Below the pieces are notes generated by a model. It had not been told where the DNA came from. It saw only the letters and a list, made by a program, of their open reading frames with translations, and ran no database searches. Position numbers and translations under genes: made by a program. Shown piece after piece: positions 1 to 8,322 of a stretch of 64,000 nucleotides of DNA; position 1 is the first letter of the stretch; every line of letters starts with the position of its first letter. The DNA comes from MSPOR6 sp964652195. Lineage in GTDB: Bacteria; Poribacteria; WGA-4E; WGA-3G. The stretch spans positions 12,634 through 76,633 of the forward strand of contig CAZZBB010000050.1 in the NCBI GenBank assembly GCA_964652195.1. The letters are read 5' to 3'.

Positions 1-2
1 GT

Positions 3-611
3 GATAAAGGAGGGGCTGGTGCCCCTCACTGGTCTCCCGATGGCACACAGATCGTTTATGAGAAGTTTATAAAAAACCTTGTCAAACGTCGTCGCGGTTT
101 TACCTCTGGATTTTCACATAAGAATATCTATGTAATGTCTGCCGATGGTGAGGATCAACGTCCCGTTTTGCCTGATCCGAAACCGGGTTCTGACACGGTC
201 ATTATGCGGTTCTTTCCGCGCTGGTCCGCTGATGGAAAACGGCTTGTCTTTATGGATTGCACGTGGAAGGGCAAGGACCAAAAGTGTAAGATCTCCGTGA
301 TGCGTATCGGTGGCAAGGTACATGTCCTCCAGGAAATTCATGACAAACTTGGCAATGATGCACTAACGGCAGGTATACGTTGGATAGAGAATGACACAAC
401 TCTACTTTTTTCCCTGATGAAGAGAGATAACCCCAACGCGAAATCTTATAACCTCTATCGCTATGAGTTTGAAACGAGAAGCATCATACAGATGACACAC
501 ACGCTGATTGATGAGGCAATGCCAGATTGGATAGAGGGACCGTTGTCCGTTTCTCCGCATAGGAAGTTGCCATCGTTGTGGGGAGAGAAAAAACAGACCT
601 TTTCACAGTAG
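3..611 (+). CDS. PD40/TolB-like beta-propeller protein, C-terminal part
   Basis: The reading frame is open from the left edge, so this is the 3' end of a larger gene of about 200 visible codons. Propeller blades of the WD40-like PD40 type are visible as HWSPDGTQIVYEK near the edge, then PRWSADGKRLVFMD, and a degenerate GIRWIENDTTLLFS. These short blades are typical of TolB-like periplasmic or surface propellers. The protein ends in GPLSVSPHRKLPSLWGEKKQ followed by TFSQ, a tail that resembles the end of the unrelated LamG protein at 1879-2655. The catalytic or binding role is unknown because the N-terminus lies outside the window. An ATG at 135 exists but is internal to the propeller, so it is not the real start. 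Confidence 0.8.
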   Translation, partial: DKGGAGAPHWSPDGTQIVYEKFIKNLVKRRRGFTSGFSHKNIYVMSADGEDQRPVLPDPKPGSDTVIMRFFPRWSADGKRLVFMDCTWKGKDQKCKISVMRIGGKVHVLQEIHDKLGNDALTAGIRWIENDTTLLFSLMKRDNPNAKSYNLYRYEFETRSIIQMTHTLIDEAMPDWIEGPLSVSPHRKLPSLWGEKKQTFSQ

Positions 612-780
612 ATTTTATACAAAATCAACAGAAAATCCTGCAGACCATTAGTTCATTGGGTAATACCATTTCTAAGATATTTTATGACATATAAACATCA
701 TTCTCCCAACCCGATAGGTTCGTTTGGAACCGCCTGCTAATGGTATTGATGTAGGAAATAACACTATTTCAAGTATCTTC

Positions 781-852
781 AGCACCAGCGGTGCGAAAGG
801 TGTATAGAAACCTATCACACCAGCACAAGCACCAGCGGTGCGAAAGGTGTAT
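781..852 (+). repeat. pair of REP-like palindromic units
   Basis: Two copies of AGCACCAGCGGTGCGAAAGG followed by TGTAT(AGAAAC) lie at 781-811 and 828-852. Each has a small stem (CACC-AGC-GGTG) followed by a conserved tail CGAAAGGTGTATAG. Related units are at 30574-30640, 42744-42825, 46998-47080 and 58386-58464. The layout, a short hairpin plus a conserved single-stranded tail, is that of REP sequences mobilised by Y1 transposases; the mobiliser is not in this window. Confidence 0.7.
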
Positions 853-884
853 CATAATACACCATAGGCATCAATTCAGTGATT

Positions 885-958
885 ACATGTCCTCGTAGGG
901 AATCAACGCAGCATCCGCCTATGGCATGTTGCGGGGTTGATTCCCTACGAGGACATGT
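885..958. repeat. 23-bp perfect inverted repeat, long hairpin
   Basis: The arm ACATGTCCTCGTAGGGAATC continuing into AAC at 885-907 is exactly complementary to 936-958. The 28-nt centre pairs partly with itself (CGCAGCAT against ATGTTGCG). As DNA it could form a cruciform; as RNA a very stable hairpin. It may be a nested mobile palindrome or a terminator for the propeller gene, but it has no T-tract and lies 270 bp downstream. Confidence 0.75.
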
Positions 959-1878
959 ATTCGCTAAATTGACACTTGTAGTGTGGTTCCAAACAGAACC
1001 TACCATGTATGGGAAAGGTGCTAAATTGACACCTAAGGTATCGTGGGTATATTACCATTTCTAATTGATTGTATGCCATTAAATCAGACTCTTCTCTGTA
1101 GGAGATTCCCGACCTTCATTACAACTGTTAATGGAAAACTATTATTACAAATGGTATTACAAAGCAGTAACTCAGGATATAGTTGGAAAATAAATTGAAG
1201 AAATATAATTGATCATGCATCACATATATGAAAAAGAGTAGGTAGAATAGTAAACATACGTTACAATAACATTTAGAAAATCAGTATAATACTCATACTA
1301 ATATATTTCATAAGATTATACAAACATATATACAGTAGTACAAATAACAATAATTCAACACATACTAAATCGGCAATTAAGTATTAAGTTCTCCATTAAG
1401 AGTATTAAGTTATCCATTGAGAGAACAATTTAAATATAGATTAAGCGAAATAAATAATGATTATCTACAAAAACGATCCTAAATACAAAATTTACTTTAT
1501 GTCAAAAAATCTGCTTTATTATACAGGTAGGAATTGTCAAAATTCATAAAGACACAAAAGACACAAAATCACACTTTTTGCAAATTCTTATAAAGTTAAT
1601 TCAAAGTGGTGTAAAGTCAGTCTATAACAGAGGTTAGAGGGGTAATTTACACCAATTTCAATGTCACAGAATGTGTCAAAAAGTGTAACTTTTTTCCCTT
1701 TTTCGCCACTGGGAAAAACACAACATTTATACGATTTATCATCAGGGAATTTAGGATTAAAGGTCTGTTTTTGCACCCTAACAAATTGACATCTCTTCAA
1801 TATCGGGATGTTGTCAGTATTGTCATATCATGATATACTTCTATACACTCTGATAATGATTATAGGAGAATAATAGTA

Positions 1879-2655
1879 ATGATGAATATAAAGACATATA
1901 TTATGATGTCATGTGTTTTAATATTTGTAGGTACAATTGTTTGCTATGGTGATGGGGGGTATGAATATATACCTGATGGGAATACTCTGGGTTTATGGCA
2001 TTTCAATGATGGAAAGGTTACAGATGAATCTGATAATGGAGTGAAGGCTGACATTGAAGGGAAAGGAGCATGGGATAATAATCAGGATTGGAATAAGGAA
2101 AAAGTAGCAGGGAAATCCTTCAAATTTGATGGGAATACAGCAATTTCACTTGGTAAAGCGGATGAGTTGATCCCAGATATTGCTATCACAGTAGAAGCAT
2201 GGGTATATCCTGAAGATTTAACAGGTTGGCGACTTATATGTGCGAATTGGGACGGTCCACCCGGGGCATTTCATTTAGGTGTTTCAAACGGAGGAGCAAA
2301 ATTTCACATAAATACCAGCAAAGGAACTTCTTCAGCGGAAGCAGGTGGCGCACTTGAGCTTGAAAAGTGGCAGCACATCGCTGGAACATTCGATTCAAAG
2401 AGTATTAAACTCTATATAGATGGAAAAGAGGCTGCATCTACAAATCACAGTGGAAAATTACAAAAAGGTGATTACGATGTCGTAATAGGGAGTAAGAACA
2501 CACGGCAATTTAAATGGAAAGGTTTGATTGATGAAGTTCGAATAAGTGATATTGCTCGTGATACCGATGTCCTCAGTCCAAACCTTAAGGGACCACAATC
2601 TGTTAAGTTTACAATATCAACTTTACCTATTGTATGGGGCAGCCTAAAGCAATGA
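1879..2655 (+). CDS. LamG/concanavalin A-like exported protein
   Basis: A 258-residue protein with an N-terminal signal peptide (hydrophobic stretch at residues 8-22, no lipobox) and one LamG/concanavalin A-like jelly-roll domain at about residues 35-228. Hallmarks are GLWHFNDG, AWVYPEDL, the KWQHIAGTFD strand, LYIDGKEA and the closing GLIDEVRIS. LamG domains usually bind glycans or proteins outside the cell, so a surface or periplasmic binding role is inferred. The ATG is preceded by AGGAG at 1864-1868. The C-terminus GPQSV...LPIVWGSLKQ resembles the tail of the propeller protein at the left edge. Its stop codon overlaps the start of the cyclase gene by 4 bp, suggesting translational coupling with an unrelated enzyme. 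Confidence 0.85.
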   Translation: MMNIKTYIMMSCVLIFVGTIVCYGDGGYEYIPDGNTLGLWHFNDGKVTDESDNGVKADIEGKGAWDNNQDWNKEKVAGKSFKFDGNTAISLGKADELIPDIAITVEAWVYPEDLTGWRLICANWDGPPGAFHLGVSNGGAKFHINTSKGTSSAEAGGALELEKWQHIAGTFDSKSIKLYIDGKEAASTNHSGKLQKGDYDVVIGSKNTRQFKWKGLIDEVRISDIARDTDVLSPNLKGPQSVKFTISTLPIVWGSLKQ

Positions 2656-4367
2656 CCCAAGAATCTATAACACAAGAAATATCAATTACTAATGAGAATG
2701 TCCAATCAAAACTGATTCGTGCGATAGACGCATTATCATTGATGCAGAAATCAGAAGGGAATTTTGAAGGAAAACTCTCCTCCAGTACTTTTCCATCTTG
2801 TGCTTATGCATGGATTCAACTGATTAAAGGAAATATACCTGAAAAATCACTAATTAACTGGTTCATAGATAATCAGAGTGAAGATGGTGCATGGGGATTA
2901 GACACTGCTAATCAGACAAATCCAAATTCTACATTGTTTGTAAGTCTAATTTTGGAAGAAGTGTTTAACCAACAAATAGATCCCAATCTTGAAAAAACAC
3001 TGTCCCATATCCCCGAGTACAAACATAATCTTGGATTAGTAAAATTGGCATATGCAACCTTTGGACGGTTTAATTGGCAGGATTTGACAATTCCAAAGAA
3101 TGCTATCCCACTTATTAAGCTCGTTAAATTCCTATCTCAGTTCCCTATTCTAAAAAAAATCCTGAAACCTCCAAGACATAAACTTCCACCAATTGATTTA
3201 TTCAATACCTCTCTATTTGAAGAGTTTTTTATTGCTGAACAACATACATTGGTTCCAGTTTTTATTCTGGTTGAATTAAATACCACGAATCGAACCGATG
3301 TTATTTTATCCCTTGTTACGTGGTTAAAATCAAGAGTATTAGGGGATGGTAGTTGGTTTCGTGTAAATTATATTACCGCGTTATCAGTGTTAGCTTTGAT
3401 TGAAGTTGATAAGACAGACCATACTGATCCTGAGATACCACACTTTATCGAAAAAGGGATGAATTGGCTTAGATCAACTAAGAATCCTGATGGTGGTTAT
3501 CGTGAAGCGATAAATCTGAATGTATGGGATACTGCCCTCAGTATCATTGCTTTATCTGAGATTGATGAATTACTGTCTGATAAATCTGATTTAATTCATA
3601 CTGCTGCACAATGGCTTGTAAATCATCAGAATGAGGATGGTGGATGGGCTTTTTCAGGCATGAAAGATAGTACACTACCCAGTGATGCTGACGATACTGC
3701 CTTAGGAACATTGTCGTTAATTCGATCTAAGTTATACACGGATGAAGCGAGAAGTTCTATAGATTATGGGATAAGGTGGCTACTTGATAATCAAGGTTCA
3801 GATGGCAGTTGGAATACATACCAACCTGGAGAAGGTGATGTTGGATGTGTAAGTATTACTGCTCATGCTATTGAGGCGTTGTTAGAGTATGGGGACAGTC
3901 TTGAATCGATAAATCGTGGTATAAAGTGGTTGCAAGGGTCAATTCATCCTGATGGGTATTGGAATGATTTATGGTTAGCAAAGAGGACCTATGGAACTGC
4001 ATGTGCAATTACAGCATTGGTAAAGGCAGGATTTGACGATGCTTCTGAGATTTCGCAAGGTGTCCGCTGGTTGGAACAGAATCAGAATCCTGATGGTGGT
4101 TGGGGAGAAGATATGTTTGGAAACCCAACAAAAAGCACAGTTGAGCAAACTGCATGGTGTACTTATGCACTATTATTAACTGATTATAAAAATCCTTCTG
4201 CACGAAAAGGGATACAGTATCTGATTGATAAACAAGATGAAAACGGAACATGGAAAGATAGTTGTGTTGGTATTTATTGGGAAATAATTGGGGGATATAG
4301 TGATCCAATATATGCATCTGTTTTTCCTATTTTGGCACTAAATCAATATCTGAAATTGAGTGAATAA
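2652..4367 (+). CDS. squalene-hopene cyclase-like class II terpene cyclase
   Basis: About 571 residues built of alpha/alpha-barrel prenyltransferase/squalene-cyclase repeats. QW motifs recur (QSEDGAWG, QNEDGGWAF, QGSDGSW, QNPDGGWGED, QDENGTW). The class II cyclase acid motif DxDD is present as DADD at residues 345-348, which supports protonation-initiated cyclisation of a polyprenyl or squalene-type substrate. It is shorter than typical squalene-hopene cyclases (about 630 residues), so the product cannot be named. The start is taken at 2652, where ATGA overlaps the LamG stop; an in-frame ATG at 2634 lies inside the LamG gene. The next gene is a glycosyltransferase, so a lipid modified with sugar is one possible end product (inference). 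Confidence 0.8.
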   Translation: MTQESITQEISITNENVQSKLIRAIDALSLMQKSEGNFEGKLSSSTFPSCAYAWIQLIKGNIPEKSLINWFIDNQSEDGAWGLDTANQTNPNSTLFVSLILEEVFNQQIDPNLEKTLSHIPEYKHNLGLVKLAYATFGRFNWQDLTIPKNAIPLIKLVKFLSQFPILKKILKPPRHKLPPIDLFNTSLFEEFFIAEQHTLVPVFILVELNTTNRTDVILSLVTWLKSRVLGDGSWFRVNYITALSVLALIEVDKTDHTDPEIPHFIEKGMNWLRSTKNPDGGYREAINLNVWDTALSIIALSEIDELLSDKSDLIHTAAQWLVNHQNEDGGWAFSGMKDSTLPSDADDTALGTLSLIRSKLYTDEARSSIDYGIRWLLDNQGSDGSWNTYQPGEGDVGCVSITAHAIEALLEYGDSLESINRGIKWLQGSIHPDGYWNDLWLAKRTYGTACAITALVKAGFDDASEISQGVRWLEQNQNPDGGWGEDMFGNPTKSTVEQTAWCTYALLLTDYKNPSARKGIQYLIDKQDENGTWKDSCVGIYWEIIGGYSDPIYASVFPILALNQYLKLSE

Positions 4368-4400
4368 ATATATTTATACCAGTGATTATGACATCAAAAT

Positions 4401-5072
4401 ATGATTTCAGTAATTATACCTGTCCTTAATGAAGATAGGATTTTAGAAAAGACACTACGTAGACTACAACCTGAGTTGAGCGGACATGAACTAATAATTG
4501 TGGATGGTGGTAGTACAGACACAACGGTTGAAATTGCTAAAGAATATGGTACGGTTATCAGTTCTGATAGAGGACGCGCAAAACAATTAAATGCTGGAGC
4601 TAAAAAAGCAAATGGTGAAATACTTATTTTTTTACATGCCGATGTATGGTTAGAACAAGGCGCAATTTCTGAAGTAGAGAGAGCAATCACATCTGGATTT
4701 GTGGGAGGAGGTTTTCTGCAGAAAATAGATGGAAAAAACCTACTCTACCGAATTATAGAGAAGTCTGCAGACCTCCGTGGAAAATATCTAAAAATATTTT
4801 ATGGTGACAGTGGAATCTTTATTACACGACATGGTTTTCAGCAAATTGGTGGTTTTCCTGATGTTCCAATAATGGAAGAGATTGAATTTTCAAAAGCAAT
4901 GCACAAGCTTGGAAAAACACTGATGGTAAGTCCACAAATACATATATCCGCACGCAGGTGGGAAACAGGTGGAATTATTCGGACCACATTCATCAACTGG
5001 TTAATTACAGTGCTTTACATTTTTGGTTTTTCTACGGACAAACTTGCACAATTGTATAAGAATATTCGATAA
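4401..5072 (+). CDS. family 2 glycosyltransferase, TIGR04283-like
   Basis: A 223-residue GT-A fold enzyme. The nucleotide-sugar binding N-terminus reads ISVIIPVLNE...IIVDGGSTDTT, followed by GRAKQLNAGA and the FLHADV metal-binding-type segment. The second half has YGDSGIFITR, GGFPDVPIMEEIEFSKAM and SARRWETGG. This pattern matches the TIGR04283 group (rSAM/selenodomain-associated transferase 2) as I know it. The C-terminal hydrophobic stretch (FINWLITVLYIFGFS) may touch the membrane. It follows the terpene cyclase by 33 bp on the same strand and is probably co-transcribed. The acceptor is unknown. Confidence 0.8.
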   Translation: MISVIIPVLNEDRILEKTLRRLQPELSGHELIIVDGGSTDTTVEIAKEYGTVISSDRGRAKQLNAGAKKANGEILIFLHADVWLEQGAISEVERAITSGFVGGGFLQKIDGKNLLYRIIEKSADLRGKYLKIFYGDSGIFITRHGFQQIGGFPDVPIMEEIEFSKAMHKLGKTLMVSPQIHISARRWETGGIIRTTFINWLITVLYIFGFSTDKLAQLYKNIR

Positions 5073-5076
5073 AATA

Positions 5077-5106
5077 AACAGGGACAGATTGAATTCTGTC
5101 CCTGTT
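5077..5106. terminator. bidirectional hairpin terminator
   Basis: AACAGGGACAGA pairs perfectly with TCTGTCCCTGTT around a 6-nt loop (TTGAAT). It sits between the convergent glycosyltransferase and secretin genes. The T-tracts on either side are weak, so it is a probable rather than classic intrinsic terminator. Confidence 0.7.
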
Positions 5107-5164
5107 CAATTTAGATGTAGGTGTAAGATGTAATTCTGTTCCTATACTGGTTCCTATAGTTATT

Positions 5165-8100
5165 CTATTCTTTCAATGGCTCCTCTATTTTTTCAAAACC
5201 ATTTCTACCGTTCTGTTGCCAATTATCTGATTTCTGTTTTAATTTCTCGATATCTAATGGATTCTGTATATCCACGATATGCGGAGTGATGATGAAGACT
5301 ATCTCTGTATCTTGGACTTCAGTTTCAGTACTCTTGAAAAGCCTACCAAGTAATGGGATATCTCCAAGAATGGGAACTTTATTCTCGACTTCCTTCTGTT
5401 TTTTACGGATAATACCTCCAACAACAAGCTGTTGTCCGTCTTCTACATCTATATAAACGCTCAGAGTATTATCATCTGTAATTGGGGCGTTAAATTCTGT
5501 AAACTCTATGAAATTACTGGCACTGATGTTAGTAATGTCTAAACCAATTGTCCTTTTACTATCTTCTCCTGCTTTTGATCTTGCAATATAGGGTGTTAGA
5601 CTAATATTAATCCCAACGGGTGGATCAATAAAGTCATAATTGAAGAGTGGTTGTGTTGCCGTATCTCCCAAGATACTGTTTGTATCAACACTCTGTAAAT
5701 ATGGAATTCGTCTTCCACTACTCCAAGTCGCTGGTCTACTATCCCGTGTTAGTAGTGAGGGTGTAGATAGTGTTTTGACCTTATTCTCACGCATTAGTGT
5801 GTGTAGTAGTGCCATATACTCTTTCGTAGCTAAACTGTAATTAAAACCTGAGATTTCCTGGTCAAGACCGAGTTTTGATTCAGCATCTCCAATAAGAGGA
5901 TTTCTTGAATTCAGTTCTATTCCCCCCAAATTCCTTTCATTTACTGTCGCCTCTATACCAAGTTTCGTTTTTTCATCAAGGGTAACCTCAAGAATTTTAA
6001 TATCTATCCAAACTTGTCCTCGAACGAAATCAAGTTTCTTGATGAGTGCTTCAACTTGATTCATATATCGTCTTCTTGTGGTAACAATAAGAGAATTTGT
6101 GTCTGTTTCAGCAAAAACGGTAACCTTTCCGAATAAAGAATTAATATCTGTTGGTTCATCATTGAAGGTATCTTGAATGAATCTACTGAAGCCGAATCCC
6201 CCTTCATCTTCTTGTTCCCGTCCCTGCCATACCTGTGATAGAATCTGTGCTATTGCGTCTGCGGTGGCATATTCAAGACGAATTGTCTTTGTAATTTCTA
6301 CTTGGTTTGGTGGTGTAGGAACGTCAATTTGTCCAATAAATTCCTCAATCAGGTCAAAGTTTCGTTTTGTTCCTGTTGATACAATCACAGCATTCAAATT
6401 ACTGTAGGGTTGAGCAGTGACATTACCTGCGAGTGATCCTTGTGTTTGTGCGGATGTTGCAGTTGTTGACTGTCGACTACGAATCCACCACCAATCATCA
6501 TATCGATTTCCACTGGTACTTTGGTTCCCTCCATAATGTGAATTGAGTAGTTCAGCGACATTGTTTGCATCAGCATACTTTAGGTTGAATATGCGGGTAC
6601 CCCACTCTTGTTCTGGCATATTCACATCAAGTTTTGCTACTAATTCATCTATCATTGGAAAATTCTGTGTTGCAGTCGTAATAATAAGGGCATTGAGTCT
6701 TACATCGAAAACTATGTGTACCTCACCTTGTACACCAAAACCCCCACCAGATGAATCATCACCACTATCACGATCCCACCAAGGACGATACCTGTCATAT
6801 TCATCTCCGCCAGTATCTCCTTCAAACAGTTCTTGTAAATTAGTGGACATATCTTCAGCATTTGCATGCTTCAGGAAATACATTTTGATCTCTTCCGATG
6901 TCTTTTTCTGATCAAGTTCATTGATTAATTTTTCAATAATTGTAAAGTTACGTGGGTCGGAGGATACAACTACTACATTTAATCGATCATTGCGAGATAA
7001 ATTTACTAAACCTACAATACCTTGAAATAAATCACCTGTCCTTACTTCATCTCGCCGATATGTAAGCATTTCGAGGATATCTTCTCTGTCAAAAGACCTT
7101 CTACCGCCTTGTATATTATTTCCTGTGATAATTTCTTCCAGTGTAGTGACTACCTCTTCTGCAGAAGCAAATTTTAAACGATATGTCCGAATTTCAGTCT
7201 GGAGTGAGGGCGCATTATCAAGATGGGTAATTATCTCTTTTACAATTACAAGGTTATCTTCAGATGCCTTAAGAATAAGGGTGTTTGAGTTAGTATCTGC
7301 ATAGACCCTAATCATCCCTTCAATCAATTCAACACCTGAACCTTCTTCTATTGCTTCTTTAATCTGTTCAGGATCAATTCCAATCGCTCCTCTTATCGGT
7401 TTTGTATCTTCTCTGTTATCTTCAAAAACCCGATTGAGTGTCTGCGCGACTGCTTGAGCATCTGCAGAAGTAAGAGGAATTACAGCTATTTTCAATGGGA
7501 AACGTTCCCCAGCATCTGCAAATTGTAAGATTGAGACGATTCTGTGGACGCTCGATGATACATCGGTAATGACAAGTGCATTTGTGACATTATCAGCAAA
7601 TATATTAGCTTTGTTATTCAATAAAGGTTTAAGCGCGTTAACTTGCTCTGATGCGGATGCGTTTTGTAGTTGAATTATGTAGGTTTGTATTTCATCAGTT
7701 AGTTCAACTTGATCAGGATCAGGGGTAATTCTTTTAACCGGACCCGTCATGATAATTGCTTTGTCAAAAGTCGTTACAATAAGTGTGCTATTTCTTCTTA
7801 CTAATGTTAGGTTATATTGGGCAAGTACGGTTTTGACTTCCTCAATGACTTCTTCAATAGTTACATCAAAAAGGTTGATTAATGAAAATCTTTTGTTACG
7901 AATATCATCTTCAGTTGCAATGATGGTAAGATCAGTTTCTCGTGATAACCATTCCAAGACGTTTTTTATGTCTTGACTGGTAAAGTTGAAGTTAACCTTT
8001 GTGGCTCTTCCAGTTTCTTCATCCCTTTCAACCACTTCCATCTGTCCGCGGTCTTGTGCCAACGAGTCTGTATGCATCAGTCCAAAAATGCAAAGACATA

Positions 8101-8173
8101 TTAGAACACCTAAACATAGATTCTGTTTCTGTTTCCATATTGGACTAATTACATTTTTAAAGATATAAATCAT
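5165..8173 (-). CDS. gspD: type II secretion secretin GspD-like, copy 1
   Basis: An outer-membrane secretin of 1002 residues, far longer than the usual 600-700. An N-terminal hydrophobic signal segment is followed by an N0/STN-like domain (VNFNFTSQDIKNVLEWLS). About six N1-type modules follow, each with an LxxAxAxxVxxxL signature: IQLQNASASE, IPLTSADAQA, YRLKFASAEE, YFLKHANAED, FNLKYADANN and IRLEYATADA. Then comes the C-terminal secretin barrel (SSGRRIPYLQ; VGGIIRKKQKEVENKVPILGD; VFIITPHIVD). Two Trp-rich acidic insertions (RPWWDRDSGDD, DDWWWIRSRQ) sit between N modules. The start at 8173 is chosen because GAGGA precedes it. A near-duplicate lies immediately upstream, and this gene is the last of the cluster. 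Confidence 0.9.
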   Translation of the reverse strand: MIYIFKNVISPIWKQKQNLCLGVLICLCIFGLMHTDSLAQDRGQMEVVERDEETGRATKVNFNFTSQDIKNVLEWLSRETDLTIIATEDDIRNKRFSLINLFDVTIEEVIEEVKTVLAQYNLTLVRRNSTLIVTTFDKAIIMTGPVKRITPDPDQVELTDEIQTYIIQLQNASASEQVNALKPLLNNKANIFADNVTNALVITDVSSSVHRIVSILQFADAGERFPLKIAVIPLTSADAQAVAQTLNRVFEDNREDTKPIRGAIGIDPEQIKEAIEEGSGVELIEGMIRVYADTNSNTLILKASEDNLVIVKEIITHLDNAPSLQTEIRTYRLKFASAEEVVTTLEEIITGNNIQGGRRSFDREDILEMLTYRRDEVRTGDLFQGIVGLVNLSRNDRLNVVVVSSDPRNFTIIEKLINELDQKKTSEEIKMYFLKHANAEDMSTNLQELFEGDTGGDEYDRYRPWWDRDSGDDSSGGGFGVQGEVHIVFDVRLNALIITTATQNFPMIDELVAKLDVNMPEQEWGTRIFNLKYADANNVAELLNSHYGGNQSTSGNRYDDWWWIRSRQSTTATSAQTQGSLAGNVTAQPYSNLNAVIVSTGTKRNFDLIEEFIGQIDVPTPPNQVEITKTIRLEYATADAIAQILSQVWQGREQEDEGGFGFSRFIQDTFNDEPTDINSLFGKVTVFAETDTNSLIVTTRRRYMNQVEALIKKLDFVRGQVWIDIKILEVTLDEKTKLGIEATVNERNLGGIELNSRNPLIGDAESKLGLDQEISGFNYSLATKEYMALLHTLMRENKVKTLSTPSLLTRDSRPATWSSGRRIPYLQSVDTNSILGDTATQPLFNYDFIDPPVGINISLTPYIARSKAGEDSKRTIGLDITNISASNFIEFTEFNAPITDDNTLSVYIDVEDGQQLVVGGIIRKKQKEVENKVPILGDIPLLGRLFKSTETEVQDTEIVFIITPHIVDIQNPLDIEKLKQKSDNWQQNGRNGFEKIEEPLKE

Positions 8174-8234
8174 TGATAAGTCCTCACAATCCAAGAACAC
8201 ATTCAGCGGCTTGTCTTCTTATTATTGGTATAAA

Positions 8235-8265
8235 ATTTGTATATCATTTGTATAATATTTGTATA
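8235..8265. promoter_or_regulatory. three ATTTGTATA boxes at exact 11-bp spacing
   Basis: The 149-bp gap between the two secretin genes contains ATTTGTATA at 8235-8243, 8246-8254 and 8257-8265, identical and spaced 11 bp, about one helical turn. This could be a regulator binding array or a promoter up-element for copy 1; on the minus strand the units read TATACAAAT and lie 60-90 bp upstream of its start. Low-complexity AT-rich drift is the alternative. Confidence 0.4.
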
Positions 8266-8322
8266 ATATGTGCTATATTCAACTTTGTCTATTATAAAGG
8301 AAATTCAGTAAAAATGAAGTTA

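Larger units (their letters stand above)
612..1878. other. non-coding repeat-rich intergenic region
   Basis: About 1.27 kb without a convincing gene. The first 450 bp hold nested repeats: two REP-like units at 781-852, a 23-bp perfect inverted repeat at 885-958, outer imperfect inverted arms at 713-731 and 985-1003, and a 12-bp direct repeat TACCATTTCTAA at 664-675 and 1053-1064. GCTAAATTGACAC occurs twice (963 and 1020). From about 1080 the DNA is very AT-rich with a tandem AGTATTAAGTT unit near 1379-1420. A 50-bp block at 1661-1710 recurs imperfectly at 57791-57840. Short open frames here have no family resemblance, no ribosome site and overlap the repeats. Confidence 0.7.

Noticed and set aside
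781..852. Repeated units considered as a CRISPR array
   Set aside because: Units are palindromic, scattered, at irregular spacing, and lack uniform spacers or cas genes.
1588..1800. 70-codon minus-strand open frame in the left intergenic region
   Set aside because: No ribosome site or domain, overlaps the 50-bp repeat that also occurs at 57791-57840 in another context.
2634..2651. Earlier ATG as start of the terpene cyclase
   Set aside because: It lies inside the LamG gene; the ATGA overlap at 2652 is the more usual coupling arrangement.
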